A stretch of DNA of 64,000 nucleotides from Candidatus Gastranaerophilales bacterium (GCA_944323685.1 CALUTJ010000007.1:42681-106680), one strand, 5' to 3'; counted from the first letter of the stretch, positions 28,031 through 37,647 are shown. A program made the numbers and translations. Notes: a model not told the origin generated them from the letters alone.

Positions 28031-28036
28031 TATAAT
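28031..28036 (+). promoter_or_regulatory. -10 box for the CorC/CNNM gene
   Basis: TATAAT with TTGTTA/TTTGTT about 15-16 bases upstream (28009-28015). The transcript would start about 30 bases before the GGGGGA ribosome site and the ATG at 28072. Confidence 0.45.
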
Positions 28037-28071
28037 AAAGAATATTGTCAAATTTTAATATACGGGGGAAT

Positions 28072-29376
28072 ATGATTTTAGTTAATTTATTAATTATTTT
28101 ATTGTTGTTACTAGCTAACGGATTTTTTGTAGCGTCTGAATTTGCGCTCGTTAGCGTCAGACAGACAAGAATAAATCAGCTTGCAAATGAAGGTAACAAA
28201 ACCGCAAAAGTTACTGTAGATGCATTAAAAGAACTTGACAGATATATTGCGGCAACACAGCTCGGGATTACTATTGCAAGTATTGGTCTTGGCTGGGTGG
28301 GTGAAGCTACACTTGCTAAAATATTACACCCGTTGTTGGATTTTCTGCCGTATGTATCAAACACTGTTGCTTCACACACAATAGCAGTTGCGCTTGCATT
28401 TGCACTGATTACTTTTATGCATGTTGTAATCGGAGAATTGATGCCGAAATCTATAGCGCTTCAATATCCTGAAAAAACTACTCTTGCTGTAACACGTCCG
28501 CTAGTATTTGTTGCAAAAATATTTACACCTTTTATATTTTTACTCAACGGCTTTGGCAACTGGTGTTTAAAACTTATGAATATTCCGCCTGCTCATCCCT
28601 CACATGCCGTACATACGGAAGAGGAGCTTGATATGATTATCGATGCAAGTTATAAAGGCGGTGTGTTAAACGAGACAGAAAATTTATTATTAAAGAATTC
28701 TTTAAAATTTACGGATTTGAATGCAAAACAAATTATGGTGCCGAGATGCGATGTTACTGCAATACCGGTTGATATCGATATAACCGGGCTTGAAAAAGTT
28801 ATTCTTGATAATCAGTACACTAGATACCCTGTCTATGACGGGAATATAGATAATATAGTCGGGATTCTGCACGTAAAAGACCTGTATTCCTGCAAAATGA
28901 AAAATGAAAATTTCGAAATCAAACAGTGCTTGAGAAAACCGCTGCTCGTCCCTGAAACTATGACAACCGATGTGCTTTTGCAAAATTTTAAAAACAATCA
29001 TACAGAAATTGCAATTGTTATAGACGAATTCGGCGGAATGTCAGGAGTTATTACACTTGAAGATGTTCTGGAAGAAATTTTCGGCGATGTACAGGACGAA
29101 TTTGATGAGGAAGAAAACGACATAAAAAAAGTAGCTGAAAACAAATTTATTGTAAACGGACTTTTGCGTGTTGATGAATTTTTTGAATACTTTAACATCA
29201 ACCAGCATGAAGAAGAGGTTGAAACAATAGCAGGACTATTGCAAAAACGTCTTGGCAGGCTTGCTAAAATGAATGACGAAATTCAAATAGACGGATTAAA
29301 AATTAAAGTGATAGAATTCAAAGGAAGACGAATCAAAAAACTGCTTGTTGAAACACCTGATATTGAAAATGACTAA
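28072..29376 (+). CDS. CNNM/CorC-family membrane protein (hemolysin-like) with CBS domains
   Basis: A 434-aa integral membrane protein. A DUF21/CNNM transmembrane domain (residues about 1-190, four hydrophobic segments, ending near GFGNWCLKLMNI) is followed by two CBS domains (QIMVPRCDVTAIPVDIDITG; PVYDGNIDNIVGILHVKDLY; IAIVIDEFGGMSGVITLEDV). A C-terminal CorC/HlyC transporter-associated domain closes the protein. Relatives export or regulate Mg2+ or other divalent cations; the old hemolysin name is not a proven function. GGGGGA before the ATG at 28072 fixes the start over an upstream frame extension. Confidence 0.93.
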   Translation: MILVNLLIILLLLLANGFFVASEFALVSVRQTRINQLANEGNKTAKVTVDALKELDRYIAATQLGITIASIGLGWVGEATLAKILHPLLDFLPYVSNTVASHTIAVALAFALITFMHVVIGELMPKSIALQYPEKTTLAVTRPLVFVAKIFTPFIFLLNGFGNWCLKLMNIPPAHPSHAVHTEEELDMIIDASYKGGVLNETENLLLKNSLKFTDLNAKQIMVPRCDVTAIPVDIDITGLEKVILDNQYTRYPVYDGNIDNIVGILHVKDLYSCKMKNENFEIKQCLRKPLLVPETMTTDVLLQNFKNNHTEIAIVIDEFGGMSGVITLEDVLEEIFGDVQDEFDEEENDIKKVAENKFIVNGLLRVDEFFEYFNINQHEEEVETIAGLLQKRLGRLAKMNDEIQIDGLKIKVIEFKGRRIKKLLVETPDIEND

Positions 29377-29464
29377 GTTAAATCTTGTTAATTTTTTTGT
29401 ATCAGCTATGCTCTAATATTGGATTTTTAACAGAGACTGTGTGCTTCGGGCAGTCTTATGGTTT

Positions 29465-30361
29465 TTATACGGTTCCGAATTTTTTTTGAAGCCTTTCTAA
29501 AAAAAGTTTGGCCGCAGGAGAAAATATCTGATATTTTTTCCATACAATATCAAGTCCTGATTCCAGTTTCGGAGAAAGCGGAATAAAACACAAATTGGTG
29601 ACATCTGTAGTATTCACAAGTTTATCAAGCGTAATTGCATAACCTATCCCTGCATCTACCATGATTGCAGCATTGTACACAAGGTTGTAGGTGGCAGTAA
29701 TATTTAAATTGTCAAATTCTTTGCCGAACCAATCCAAAAAACCGCTTTGTGCTGAATATTTTCTGGACATTTGTCTTGAAGCAATCAATGGAACATTTAC
29801 AAGATCTTTAAGCGTAGCTTTATTATTTTTAGCCAGCGGGCTGTCTTTTCGTGCAATAACTCCCCATACATCTTTATCGGGTAAAGGTATATTATCGTAC
29901 TTAGACAGGTCTATGGGCTGTATCAGCACACCAAAATCTAAAAGTCCTTTATCCAATTTTTCGGTAACATCTTCGGCGTTGCCGCTGAATATATGGAATT
30001 TTATGTCAGGATAATCGTCTTGCAGCTCTTTCATCACGTGAGCAACATATTTCATTGAGTCTGTTTCTCCACAGCCAATGTATATATCACCGCCTATTAC
30101 TTCTTTTATAGATTGAAATTCAGCTTCTGTTTTTTCAATCATATCAACAATTTCTTCCGCTCTTTTGCGAAGCATCATTCCTTCAGGAGTGAGTGACACT
30201 CTATACTTGCCTCTAATAAGCAGTTTGTGGCCTAATTCTCTTTCTAAATCCTGTAACTGTCTTGAAAGAGTCGGCTGTGTAAGATGCAGGTAGTTTGCGG
30301 CTGCTGTTATACTGCCTTCGCGTGCAACCGTTAAAAAATATCTTAAGACCCTGAATTCCAT
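29465..30361 (-). CDS. LysR-family transcriptional regulator
   Basis: A 298-aa regulator. The N-terminal winged HTH is MEFRVLRYFLTVAREGSITA, then AANYLHLTQPTLSRQLQDLE. It is followed by the linker helix and a periplasmic-binding-type effector domain (GDIYIGCGETDSMKYVAHVM onwards). The ATG at 30361 is preferred (GGAATACGG upstream; a frame extension adds 11 residues). It is divergent from a small gene, a hydrolase gene and a DUF3737 gene, which it may control, as LysR regulators often act on divergent neighbours. Confidence 0.93.
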   Translation of the reverse strand: MEFRVLRYFLTVAREGSITAAANYLHLTQPTLSRQLQDLERELGHKLLIRGKYRVSLTPEGMMLRKRAEEIVDMIEKTEAEFQSIKEVIGGDIYIGCGETDSMKYVAHVMKELQDDYPDIKFHIFSGNAEDVTEKLDKGLLDFGVLIQPIDLSKYDNIPLPDKDVWGVIARKDSPLAKNNKATLKDLVNVPLIASRQMSRKYSAQSGFLDWFGKEFDNLNITATYNLVYNAAIMVDAGIGYAITLDKLVNTTDVTNLCFIPLSPKLESGLDIVWKKYQIFSPAAKLFLERLQKKFGTV

Positions 30362-30554
30362 TTTGCCGTATTCCTTTTTGGGTAATTTTAGCAATTTGTT
30401 CTTGTATCGTAATGATAATAAATATTACCGGTGTACAAGTCTGTATTATTCTATATTTTTAAATTATGCCTGTCAAGTATTTTTAACTATGTAATATAAG
30501 TATTTGCTATTTTAAAATAGTGATAAATAATATGAATATACAGGAGAAATTATC

Positions 30555-30791
30555 TTGACAAAATACAATGAAAAAATTCTTCAAAATCTCAAAGATGCAA
30601 ATTGCAGCAATGCAATAATAGAACAGTTTTTTAAACTGGCAAAACAAGGCAAACTTCTTGAACAAACGAAACTTTTATACAGTTACAAAACTCAATTGCT
30701 GGAAAGTTTGCATAAAAACCAGAAAAATATAGATTGTCTTGATTTTCTAATTTACCGGCTTGAACAGGAATTAAAAAATAATACAGTTTGA
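30555..30791 (+). CDS. Small helical protein, Clostridia-like family
   Basis: A 78-aa protein starting at TTG, which is supported by AGGAGA seven bases upstream. Its pattern, helix then KLLEQTKLLYSYKTQLLESLHKNQKNIDCLDFLIY when read in parts, is like small proteins I associate with gut Clostridia (LLExLHxxQxxIDCLDFLIYxxE). Function is unknown. It is probably the first gene of a unit with the hydrolase and DUF3737 genes, divergent from LysR. Confidence 0.65.
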   Translation: MTKYNEKILQNLKDANCSNAIIEQFFKLAKQGKLLEQTKLLYSYKTQLLESLHKNQKNIDCLDFLIYRLEQELKNNTV

Positions 30792-30845
30792 TACATTATC
30801 ACTGCTATCGTATCTTTTATCAGTATTAAAAAGGAATAATAAAAA

Positions 30846-31724
30846 ATGGAAATATTAAAAGTAATTACCCCGAGAGGCCTTGAACTAAAAGGCGCAATAT
30901 TTGGCGATAACACAAATGATACAGTGCTTATTATGCTCACGGGTATATGTTCAAATATATTTCAAAACGAACTTTTGCATTCTACGGGCAAATTACTGGA
31001 AGCAAACGGAATAACCTGCATCATTGCTCATGCTCACGATTCTTTTTCTTGCTTTGCGTACAGCGATTTTTCAACAGGCAAACAAAAACATGCAGGCACC
31101 TTCAACGATGATTTCAATATGGTTTATGAGGACGTTGAAAGCTATGTTAAATACGCAAAAGAAAAAATGGGCTTTAAAAATATAATTTTGGCAGGGCACT
31201 CACTCGGTTCAAATAAAATTATCCACTATCTTGGCAATACCCCTGATAATGTTGTCGATTACTTTATTGTTTCTTCACCGGTTGATATAATGCACTGGTG
31301 GAAAGTTATGCCCAACATAGACACTTGTTTTGAAATGGCAAAAAGCTGGGTAGAAGAAGGCAGAAGCAACGATATATTGCCGTTTATGTTCGGCGGTTTT
31401 TCTCCGATGACGGCAGCTACCGTTCTCGGCTTTTACAATGCGGGCAACCTCAAAAACTGTCCTGTTTTAAGCGGTGAAGGTGAAACTGACTCATTATACA
31501 ACATAAAATGTCCGGGGACTTTTGTTATTGGTTCAAAAGATTCTGTCACCGGTGACAGCCCCAAAGGTTTTATGGAAATCTTAAATTCGTGGACACGATA
31601 TCCTGAGCGTAATCAAGTTATAGAGATAGAAAATGCATCTCATATTTTCTACGGCAAACACGAAGAGTATGCCGGCATAATTCTTGATTGCGTTCAAAAA
31701 CATTGCAATTTCGCGTTTACATAA
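30846..31724 (+). CDS. Alpha/beta hydrolase (DUF1749-like)
   Basis: A 292-aa alpha/beta hydrolase. The nucleophile elbow is ILAGHSLGSNKI, with Ser at about residue 119. An early strand-turn, VLIMLTGICSNIFQNELLH, would form the oxyanion hole. A catalytic Asp is likely in VIGSKDSVTGDS and the His in ENASHIFYG near the end. The family includes acyl and sugar esterases; the substrate is unknown. AAAGGA precedes the ATG. Confidence 0.85.
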   Translation: MEILKVITPRGLELKGAIFGDNTNDTVLIMLTGICSNIFQNELLHSTGKLLEANGITCIIAHAHDSFSCFAYSDFSTGKQKHAGTFNDDFNMVYEDVESYVKYAKEKMGFKNIILAGHSLGSNKIIHYLGNTPDNVVDYFIVSSPVDIMHWWKVMPNIDTCFEMAKSWVEEGRSNDILPFMFGGFSPMTAATVLGFYNAGNLKNCPVLSGEGETDSLYNIKCPGTFVIGSKDSVTGDSPKGFMEILNSWTRYPERNQVIEIENASHIFYGKHEEYAGIILDCVQKHCNFAFT

Positions 31725-31828
31725 ATGGTCTTTTATCTGCAAAACATAAGTAAGATAAAGGATGAAAATACAAATACACTATGTGTTTTCCCCAGGGCTT
31801 TTATTTAAAACAAAAGGAGATTTTTACG

Positions 31829-32746
31829 ATGCAAACAGTTCCTAAAACAACTCCGGATATCAATGAAAATAATTCTGAATACATCAATGTAATATCAGGC
31901 TGCACTTTTGATGAAGAAAGAGCACTCTACAACATAAAGGATACAAAAGTTGTAAACTGTGTTTTTGCCGGTGATGCCGACGGAGAATCAGTGCTAAAAG
32001 AAGGCAGACACTATCTTGTTGATAATTGTTCCTTTTCGCTTCGCTACCCGATGTGGCACGCTCATAATTTTGTACTTACTGAGTCATATATGGATGAAAA
32101 GACAAGAGCACCTTTATGGTACTGCGTTGACGGAAAAATCCAAAACTGTAATATTGACGGCATAAAATGTCTGAGAGAATGCCGCAATGTTAAAATAAAA
32201 GATTGTGTTATAAATTCGTCTGAGTTTGGCTGGAAGTGTGACAGTATAATAATTTCGGACTCAAAAATCAATGCGGCATATTTTTTGTTTGAGACAAACA
32301 ATGTTGATATCACAAACCTTGATATGACAGGCAAATACTCCTTTCAATATATGGAAAACCTGCATATAAAAGACTCAAGACTTGATACCAAAGACGCTTT
32401 CTGGCACAGCAAAAATGTGCTTGTGGAAAATTCCTTGTTAAAAGGAGAGTATTTAGGCTGGTTTTCTGAAAATCTTACCCTTGTAAATTGTAAAATAACC
32501 GGCACCCAGCCGTTATGTTATTGCAAAAATCTTAAGCTGATAAACTGCACAATGGAAAATACAGACCTTGCTTTTGAATATTCAGAGGTTGAAGCCGATA
32601 TCAAGGGGCATATAGATTCTGTCAAAAATCCTAAATCAGGTACAATCAAGGCTGACAGTGTAGGGGAAATTATAGAAGAAGAGGCTATTATGCCGTGCTG
32701 CGGGCAAGTTATAACCCGAATACAGTCAATTCGTGGAAACAGATAA
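31829..32746 (+). CDS. DUF3737 family right-handed beta-helix-like protein
   Basis: A 305-aa protein that matches the DUF3737 pattern: repeated segments of about 18-22 residues with N/D-C at the turns (KVVNCVFAGDADGES; YLVDNCSFSLRYPMWHAHN; VKIKDCVINSSEFGWKCDS; LTLVNCKITGTQPLCYCKN). These suggest a pentapeptide-like or right-handed beta helix. It ends with a Cys pair (MPCCGQVITRI). The ATG at 31829 is chosen because AAAGGAGA precedes it; the longer frame from 31781 lacks one. The family is common in gut Firmicutes and its function is unknown. Confidence 0.85.
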   Translation: MQTVPKTTPDINENNSEYINVISGCTFDEERALYNIKDTKVVNCVFAGDADGESVLKEGRHYLVDNCSFSLRYPMWHAHNFVLTESYMDEKTRAPLWYCVDGKIQNCNIDGIKCLRECRNVKIKDCVINSSEFGWKCDSIIISDSKINAAYFLFETNNVDITNLDMTGKYSFQYMENLHIKDSRLDTKDAFWHSKNVLVENSLLKGEYLGWFSENLTLVNCKITGTQPLCYCKNLKLINCTMENTDLAFEYSEVEADIKGHIDSVKNPKSGTIKADSVGEIIEEEAIMPCCGQVITRIQSIRGNR

Positions 32747-32805
32747 ATAAACACAATGTGCCCAATCCTGATATTAATCCGTAATGGTTATGGCCGCGGT
32801 TTTTG

Positions 32806-33447
32806 TCAGCGTTTTAAAATCGCTTTTACTATTTCATTCTTTTCTGACAGAATTTTAAAAATAGTTTCGGGTGCTTTTTTTACAAGCTGCATCTTTGCCA
32901 TTGTTTCATACTGTTGTTTTAAGCCGGCAAAATATTCTTTTCCGACAAGTATAATTTGTTTAAATTTGTTTTCTTCGCTGTGAATATTGTAGCGGATAAT
33001 GGTTGCAGCTTCTTGAAGGGTTGTTGTGCCTCCGGGGAAGAAAACAAAATTGTCAGCAACTTTAGTAAATTTTATAATTCTTTCCGCTTCCGATGAAGCT
33101 TTGCCAATGATTACACAGTCTTTAAGATTTTCATCTCCCCATAACGGTTTTACTATAATTGCAAGGTTTTGTACAGGCTTTCCGTCAAGATTAACGGCGG
33201 AATTTTCTTTTGCAGCGTTGTAAGCTGCCCCCATGATACCGTTTGTGCCGCAGCCTGTTACTATGTTGTAGCCGTTTTGTACAAGCTCTTTTGTTGTTTG
33301 TGAGCATAATTCCATATATTCCATTAAAGGTTCGGTTGTTTTGGAACTTCCCAGTATCGCTACGGTCTTTTTTGTCTGTTGCGGCTTGGTGTATTTTGTA
33401 TTTAATGACGGAATGTCTTTAAAAATGTCTACGGCTAAATTGTTCAT
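32806..33447 (-). CDS. LOG-family protein (nucleotide phosphoribohydrolase-like)
   Basis: A 213-aa Rossmann-like protein of the LOG/TIGR00730 group. It has VAILGSSKTTEP near the N-terminus, VTGCGTNGIMGAAY, and a PGGTTTLQE version of the family active motif PGGxGTxxE. Relatives cleave nucleoside 5-prime monophosphates to the base plus ribose phosphate (cytokinin activation in plants). Here the second Gly of the motif is Thr, so activity may differ. The gene is divergent from the histidine kinase, with only 14 bases between the longest frames. Confidence 0.82.
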   Translation of the reverse strand: MNNLAVDIFKDIPSLNTKYTKPQQTKKTVAILGSSKTTEPLMEYMELCSQTTKELVQNGYNIVTGCGTNGIMGAAYNAAKENSAVNLDGKPVQNLAIIVKPLWGDENLKDCVIIGKASSEAERIIKFTKVADNFVFFPGGTTTLQEAATIIRYNIHSEENKFKQIILVGKEYFAGLKQQYETMAKMQLVKKAPETIFKILSEKNEIVKAILKR

Positions 33448-33496
33448 AGCTTTATTAAACCATGAATATTAATAATATTTATATATTTTTGATTTA

Positions 33497-33505
33497 TGCT
33501 ATAAT
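33497..33505 (+). promoter_or_regulatory. Extended -10 promoter of the histidine kinase gene
   Basis: TATGCTATAAT pattern: TGC followed by TATAAT at 33500-33505. The expected transcription start (about 33512) is only a few bases before the ATG at 33516, which would make the mRNA leaderless or nearly so. Confidence 0.5.
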
Positions 33506-33515
33506 TCTTTTTGTA

Positions 33516-35333
33516 ATGGATAAGAAATCTCTCAGTATTAGCACACAAAATAAGTTAATCCTGTTAGGGTTGGTAGTCAGCACTGTTTTGATTGTCGGGT
33601 TGGCTGTTTTTGCCATTACTAATATTCAGGAAAAAATTTCCGAGGTCTACAGAGGATTCGGAGAAATCCTTACAAAAACTCTTGCCATAGAAAGTGTTGA
33701 AATAACAAAAGATGTTCAGGAATTTGACCGTTTCAGCACATTACAAAACCACTCTCGCTCTATTATAAACAGCAATAATGAAATTGCCTTTATAGAGTTC
33801 AGGGATAATCAAAACAACGTTATTTATTCCACAAAAAACGATTACCCTCAAAGAGCCCAAAAAGCACAAATAACAAGTTTTGCTCAGATGATTTCCGATA
33901 TTGACGGGCTTAAAACCAGTATTGGTAAAGTTACTGTGGGACTGTCCGGCGGAGCTTCCAAGGATATCTCTCATGCCACAAGAAACTCGATGCTGGTTGT
34001 GTTTACCGTTGCTTGGCTTGTGTTTACTCTTGTTATTTTGATTAACACAATTCTTATTACAAGAGAGCTAAGCATACTTCATCACGGGGTAAAAAAGATT
34101 TCTACCGGCGATTTTGGTTACACACTTGATGACAAAAACACCTCCGGTGAAATAAAAGACCTTATCCGTGCATTTAACGATATGTCGCAAAGGCTGCATC
34201 AGTACGAAGAGCAGAATATTGATGAGCTTACGCTTGAACGTAATAAGTTCGAAGCTGTTTTGATGAGTATTGTCAACGGTGTTGTTGTGTGTGACAACTT
34301 TGATAATGTTGTGCTTGTCAATAATGCGGCTAAAAAGATGCTCGAGGTTGAAGATGAACAGATTTTAAATACCAAAATCCAGATGTATTGTGATACGGAC
34401 GGAGAACTTTGCTTTAAAGAAAAAATTGAGCAGTTTAAGGACACTCCGCTTGATATTATGGAAAACAAACCCATTGAGTTCAATATAGAAGTTGACGGCA
34501 GGGTTATTAAATCCGTAATTTCTCCGATGTTTTCAAATAATCAGGACTATGTGGGCTACGTTATCGTTCTTATCGATGTAACAAAAGAAGTCGAAATCGA
34601 TAAGATGAAAAGCAATTTTATCTCTAACGTAAGCCATGAACTCAGAACTCCTGTTACTGTCTTAAGAACTTACATAGATACTTTGTACAATCACTCCGAT
34701 GACTTTGACGAAAAAACAAACAAGGAATTCTTTGAAGTTATAAATAAAGAAGCAGCAAGGCTTCAAAAAATGGTTAACGATATTCTTGATTTTTCAAGAC
34801 TTGAGGCCGGCAATGTAAAGGTTGTTAAAGAGTTGACCAATATAGTTCCGCTGATTGAAGGCGAACTTAAATCAATGCAGGTGTTAGCAGAAGAAAAAAA
34901 TATAACATTTTCTCTTATTAAAGAGCCTGATTTGCCGGAAATTCCGATTAATGCAGACAGCATAGAAAGAGCCTTGAACAATCTTATTTCAAATGCAATA
35001 AAATACTCGCCGGAAAACGGAAGAATCAAGGTGCGTGCAGAGATTGCTCGTGATCCGAATTATATTGAAGTTTCCGTTGAAGATCAAGGCTGCGGAATCC
35101 CTGAAGAACATCAGAAAAAAATATTTGAACGTTTCTATCGTGTAGAAAATGATACCCATACTGTAAAAGGCACGGGGCTTGGTTTGCACCTTGTTAAAAT
35201 AACCATAGAAAAACATCACCGCGGTCAGGTCTTTGTAAAAAGTAAACCTGGCGAAGGTTCGACTTTCGGTTTCCGTCTGCCTATTAACCCTGTTGAAGAT
35301 AGTGAAAACGAAGAAAATAATCAGGATGCATAA
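33516..35333 (+). CDS. Orphan sensor histidine kinase (PhoR/ResE-like)
   Basis: A 605-aa membrane kinase. TM1 (LILLGLVVSTVLIVGLAVFA) is followed by a periplasmic sensor region to about residue 165, TM2 (MLVVFTVAWLVFTLVILINT) and HAMP (GVKKISTGDFGYTLDD). A PAS domain covers about residues 240-355. HisKA has the phospho-acceptor His in FISNVSHELRTPVTVL. The ATPase domain has N, G1 (EDQGCGIPEEH) and G2 (GTGLGLHLVK) boxes. There is no response regulator gene beside it. The start at 33516 matches the promoter; a frame start at 33462 would add a hydrophobic stretch upstream of the promoter. Confidence 0.94.
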   Translation: MDKKSLSISTQNKLILLGLVVSTVLIVGLAVFAITNIQEKISEVYRGFGEILTKTLAIESVEITKDVQEFDRFSTLQNHSRSIINSNNEIAFIEFRDNQNNVIYSTKNDYPQRAQKAQITSFAQMISDIDGLKTSIGKVTVGLSGGASKDISHATRNSMLVVFTVAWLVFTLVILINTILITRELSILHHGVKKISTGDFGYTLDDKNTSGEIKDLIRAFNDMSQRLHQYEEQNIDELTLERNKFEAVLMSIVNGVVVCDNFDNVVLVNNAAKKMLEVEDEQILNTKIQMYCDTDGELCFKEKIEQFKDTPLDIMENKPIEFNIEVDGRVIKSVISPMFSNNQDYVGYVIVLIDVTKEVEIDKMKSNFISNVSHELRTPVTVLRTYIDTLYNHSDDFDEKTNKEFFEVINKEAARLQKMVNDILDFSRLEAGNVKVVKELTNIVPLIEGELKSMQVLAEEKNITFSLIKEPDLPEIPINADSIERALNNLISNAIKYSPENGRIKVRAEIARDPNYIEVSVEDQGCGIPEEHQKKIFERFYRVENDTHTVKGTGLGLHLVKITIEKHHRGQVFVKSKPGEGSTFGFRLPINPVEDSENEENNQDA

Positions 35334-36026
35334 TTACAAGGCGAGCAGTTTTGCGATGTTTTCATCGGGTAAATACATCATACCGCTTTGCAGCTCTTGA
35401 GGAATCTCTCCCCTTATTTCTTTGGGAGTGTTTAAATACTTTTGCATTAAAACATCTTTTTCATTGTTTAGAAACCTGAGCCCGTTTTTATAATAAAAAA
35501 CTATCGGTGGTTTGGCGTCATATGCCATAAGATGAATTCTGCCGCCAAAGCCGAGTTTTTGGCTTTCTCTGACAGCAGCTTTTAAAAGTTCGGTGCCGAT
35601 GCCGCGATACGGTGAAGCTTTGCAGGCGTTGTTTTGGGATTCCAGTGCAATAAGACTCATAGAATTGTATATGTAATCCTCACCTACGGGTGTTTTGCAA
35701 AAACCGCCGGCAGGATAAGCCAGTGAAGCGTAACCTAACTTGTCGGCCTGTTCATTTTTTATATAAAGGTGGATTGTGTTTTCTTTTTCAAATTTTGTAA
35801 TGTAGGCCGGTACCTGTTGTTTTGTTTCTCTCAAAGTCAAAGAGGTTTTTGCCGCTATTTTTTCAGACGTAAAAAGAGAGTTCAGAACCTGCGCACTGAC
35901 CTTGTAATCCGGCAGCTTTGCAATTTGCTTTTCGCAAGAAACATTGCTATGTACGGGTAGTTTGTATTCATAGCGGATTGCGGGAAGGTTGGTTATTACT
36001 TTTTTTGCAATTTTTATTGAACTCAT
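35334..36026 (-). CDS. GNAT-family acetyltransferase domain protein
   Basis: A 230-aa protein. The C-terminal half is a GNAT fold: the acetyl-CoA-binding loop YRGIGTELLKAAVRES (motif A, R/Q-x-x-G-x-G), then GFGGRIHLMAYDA and the typical VFYYKNGLRF (motif B). The N-terminal 90 residues resemble no domain I know. A GTG start at 36041 would add five residues. It lies after the flagellar genes on the same strand, with a 34-51 base gap, so it may be cotranscribed; a role in flagellar protein modification is possible but not shown. Confidence 0.75.
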   Translation of the reverse strand: MSSIKIAKKVITNLPAIRYEYKLPVHSNVSCEKQIAKLPDYKVSAQVLNSLFTSEKIAAKTSLTLRETKQQVPAYITKFEKENTIHLYIKNEQADKLGYASLAYPAGGFCKTPVGEDYIYNSMSLIALESQNNACKASPYRGIGTELLKAAVRESQKLGFGGRIHLMAYDAKPPIVFYYKNGLRFLNNEKDVLMQKYLNTPKEIRGEIPQELQSGMMYLPDENIAKLLAL

Positions 36027-36074
36027 ACCGCTATAAAACACGTAAAATTCAAAAATTGCTTTATTAAAAAAACT

Positions 36075-36419
36075 TTATAATTGAATTTGCATAACCTTGT
36101 CGTATGCCTGAATAATTTTTGTGGTAATGTTTGTTGCAACGGTTACGCCTAATTCCGCTTTTGCAACGGCTGTCATAACATCGTGGATATCTGCGTTTCC
36201 GTTTTCTTCCATAACGTCTTTCATTAATTGGTCAGGGGCGTTCAATTCTCTGTTAAAGTTTTCCACAAGCCCTGAAAATACGGATTTAAAATCGTTTGTT
36301 TCAAGCTTTTCCACACGATTCATACGAAACGGAGCAATGCCGCCTACGCCCGTATCCAGTTTTGTTGGCTGCATTCTTTCAAATAAATTTATGTTGGGTG
36401 CAAACTTTTTTTCTATCAT
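36075..36419 (-). CDS. fliE: Flagellar hook-basal body protein FliE
   Basis: A 114-aa adaptor between the MS ring and the proximal rod. The C-terminal half carries the FliE signature: NADIHDVMTAVAKAELGVTV, then TTKIIQAYDKVMQIQL at the end, which forms the helix pair that joins the rod. Its length is near the usual 100-110. Last of the flagellar genes of this operon. Confidence 0.9.
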   Translation of the reverse strand: MIEKKFAPNINLFERMQPTKLDTGVGGIAPFRMNRVEKLETNDFKSVFSGLVENFNRELNAPDQLMKDVMEENGNADIHDVMTAVAKAELGVTVATNITTKIIQAYDKVMQIQL

Positions 36420-36448
36420 TTCTATTTTCCGTTTCTATTTTGTTAAAC

Positions 36449-37129
36449 TTATCCGAGGTAGTTGGCGAGTATGCTTTTTACATAGTTCTGGGTTTCTTTA
36501 AACGGAGGAACACCGCCGTATTTGTCAACATTACCTCCGCCTGCGTTGTAGGCTGCCAGTGCGAGAACAACATTGCCGTTGTATCTTGCAAGCAAGCCTT
36601 TTAAATGTCTTACACCGCCGTCAACGTTTTGTACAGGGTTGTAGGCATCTTTTACCCCCAGCCCTTTGGCTGTAGCAGGCATAAGCTGCATCAATCCCAT
36701 CGCGCCGCAGTGCGAAGTTGCTTTGGGGTTAAAGCCTGATTCCTGTCTTACGACCGCTTGAACGAGTTTTTCGTCAACACCGTATTTCTGGCAGGCTTTT
36801 GAGATGATATTCATAATCTGTGCTCTGGTCGGGTTGACAATGTTGCCGAAGGTTTTTTCGAGTGATTCCGTAGCTTTAACAGTGTTTTGTTTAAGGTTAT
36901 TTGCTGCTTTTGTCAGGGCTAAGAAATTACTTTTGCCTGTTCGAAACTGGCCTTCACCTTTTTGGCTTGCTTTTAAAATCTCTGCAAATGAAGGTTTTTC
37001 TGTTTTAACCGCGTCAGGATTGAGCTGCCTTTCTATGCTTGCCACGTGTGTTTGTATCTGCTGCACGCGCTGCATGGCCGCTTCTTTTCCGCCTTGATTT
37101 ATATATGCCTGTATCGTCGGAGAAAACAT
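36449..37129 (-). CDS. Lytic transglycosylase (SLT domain), flagellum-associated
   Basis: A 226-aa protein. Residues about 110-226 form an SLT goose-type lysozyme domain with the catalytic Glu in [15 protein letters not shown], followed by [18 protein letters not shown] and [20 protein letters not shown]. The N-terminal 110 residues are Gln/Lys-rich and may be rod-binding or coiled. No cleavable signal is evident. Placed between flgC and fliE, it likely opens the peptidoglycan for rod growth, the task done by the FlgJ hydrolase domain in other bacteria; export through the flagellar apparatus would explain the missing signal peptide. Confidence 0.9.
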   Translation of the reverse strand: MFSPTIQAYINQGGKEAAMQRVQQIQTHVASIERQLNPDAVKTEKPSFAEILKASQKGEGQFRTGKSNFLALTKAANNLKQNTVKATESLEKTFGNIVNPTRAQIMNIISKACQKYGVDEKLVQAVVRQESGFNPKATSHCGAMGLMQLMPATAKGLGVKDAYNPVQNVDGGVRHLKGLLARYNGNVVLALAAYNAGGGNVDKYGGVPPFKETQNYVKSILANYLG

Positions 37130-37157
37130 TCTTTACTGACCTGCCTTATTGCTTAGT

Positions 37158-37604
37158 TTATTGTCTGCCTATTTCAACGGCTCTTTGAGCCATACTTTTT
37201 GTGATGTTGATAACAGCAAGGTTTGCCTCATACGCACGCTGGGCAATGTTTGCGTCTGCTATATCAACAATGGGGTTGACGTTTGATGAACGTATGTAAC
37301 CGTTAGCGTCGGCATCAGGGTGCCCCGGACGGTAGAGCCTTTCGCCGAGAGTGGGGTCTTCTACAACGCCGGTTAATCTTACGCCGCCCTGCTGGAACGG
37401 GATTGTCCCTACGCCAAAGACGTCTTCTTTCATAGAGTTTAATAACCCGTGGAAAGATATATCGTCTGTTGCGTTGAGTACCGGAATTTTTCTTACATAG
37501 TTAGGTGTATCAAGGTTTGCAATGTTTTTAGCGTGAATTTTAAGCCTTGCACCATGTGCTTGCAAGCTCTTTTCACCTATGTTCATTGTTTCCATTAAAC
37601 TCAT
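37158..37604 (-). CDS. flgC: Flagellar basal-body rod protein FlgC
   Basis: A 148-aa proximal rod protein. The N-terminus has the axial protein motif (LKIHAKNIANLDTPNYVRK), and the C-terminus has SNVNPIVDIADANIAQRAYE, then ANLAVINITKSMAQRAVEIG. It lies 43 bases downstream of flgB in the same direction. Confidence 0.93.
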   Translation of the reverse strand: MSLMETMNIGEKSLQAHGARLKIHAKNIANLDTPNYVRKIPVLNATDDISFHGLLNSMKEDVFGVGTIPFQQGGVRLTGVVEDPTLGERLYRPGHPDADANGYIRSSNVNPIVDIADANIAQRAYEANLAVINITKSMAQRAVEIGRQ

Positions 37605-37647
37605 ATCTTCACCTTCTTTGCTTTAAGTTTGGTTTTAAAAATTATTT

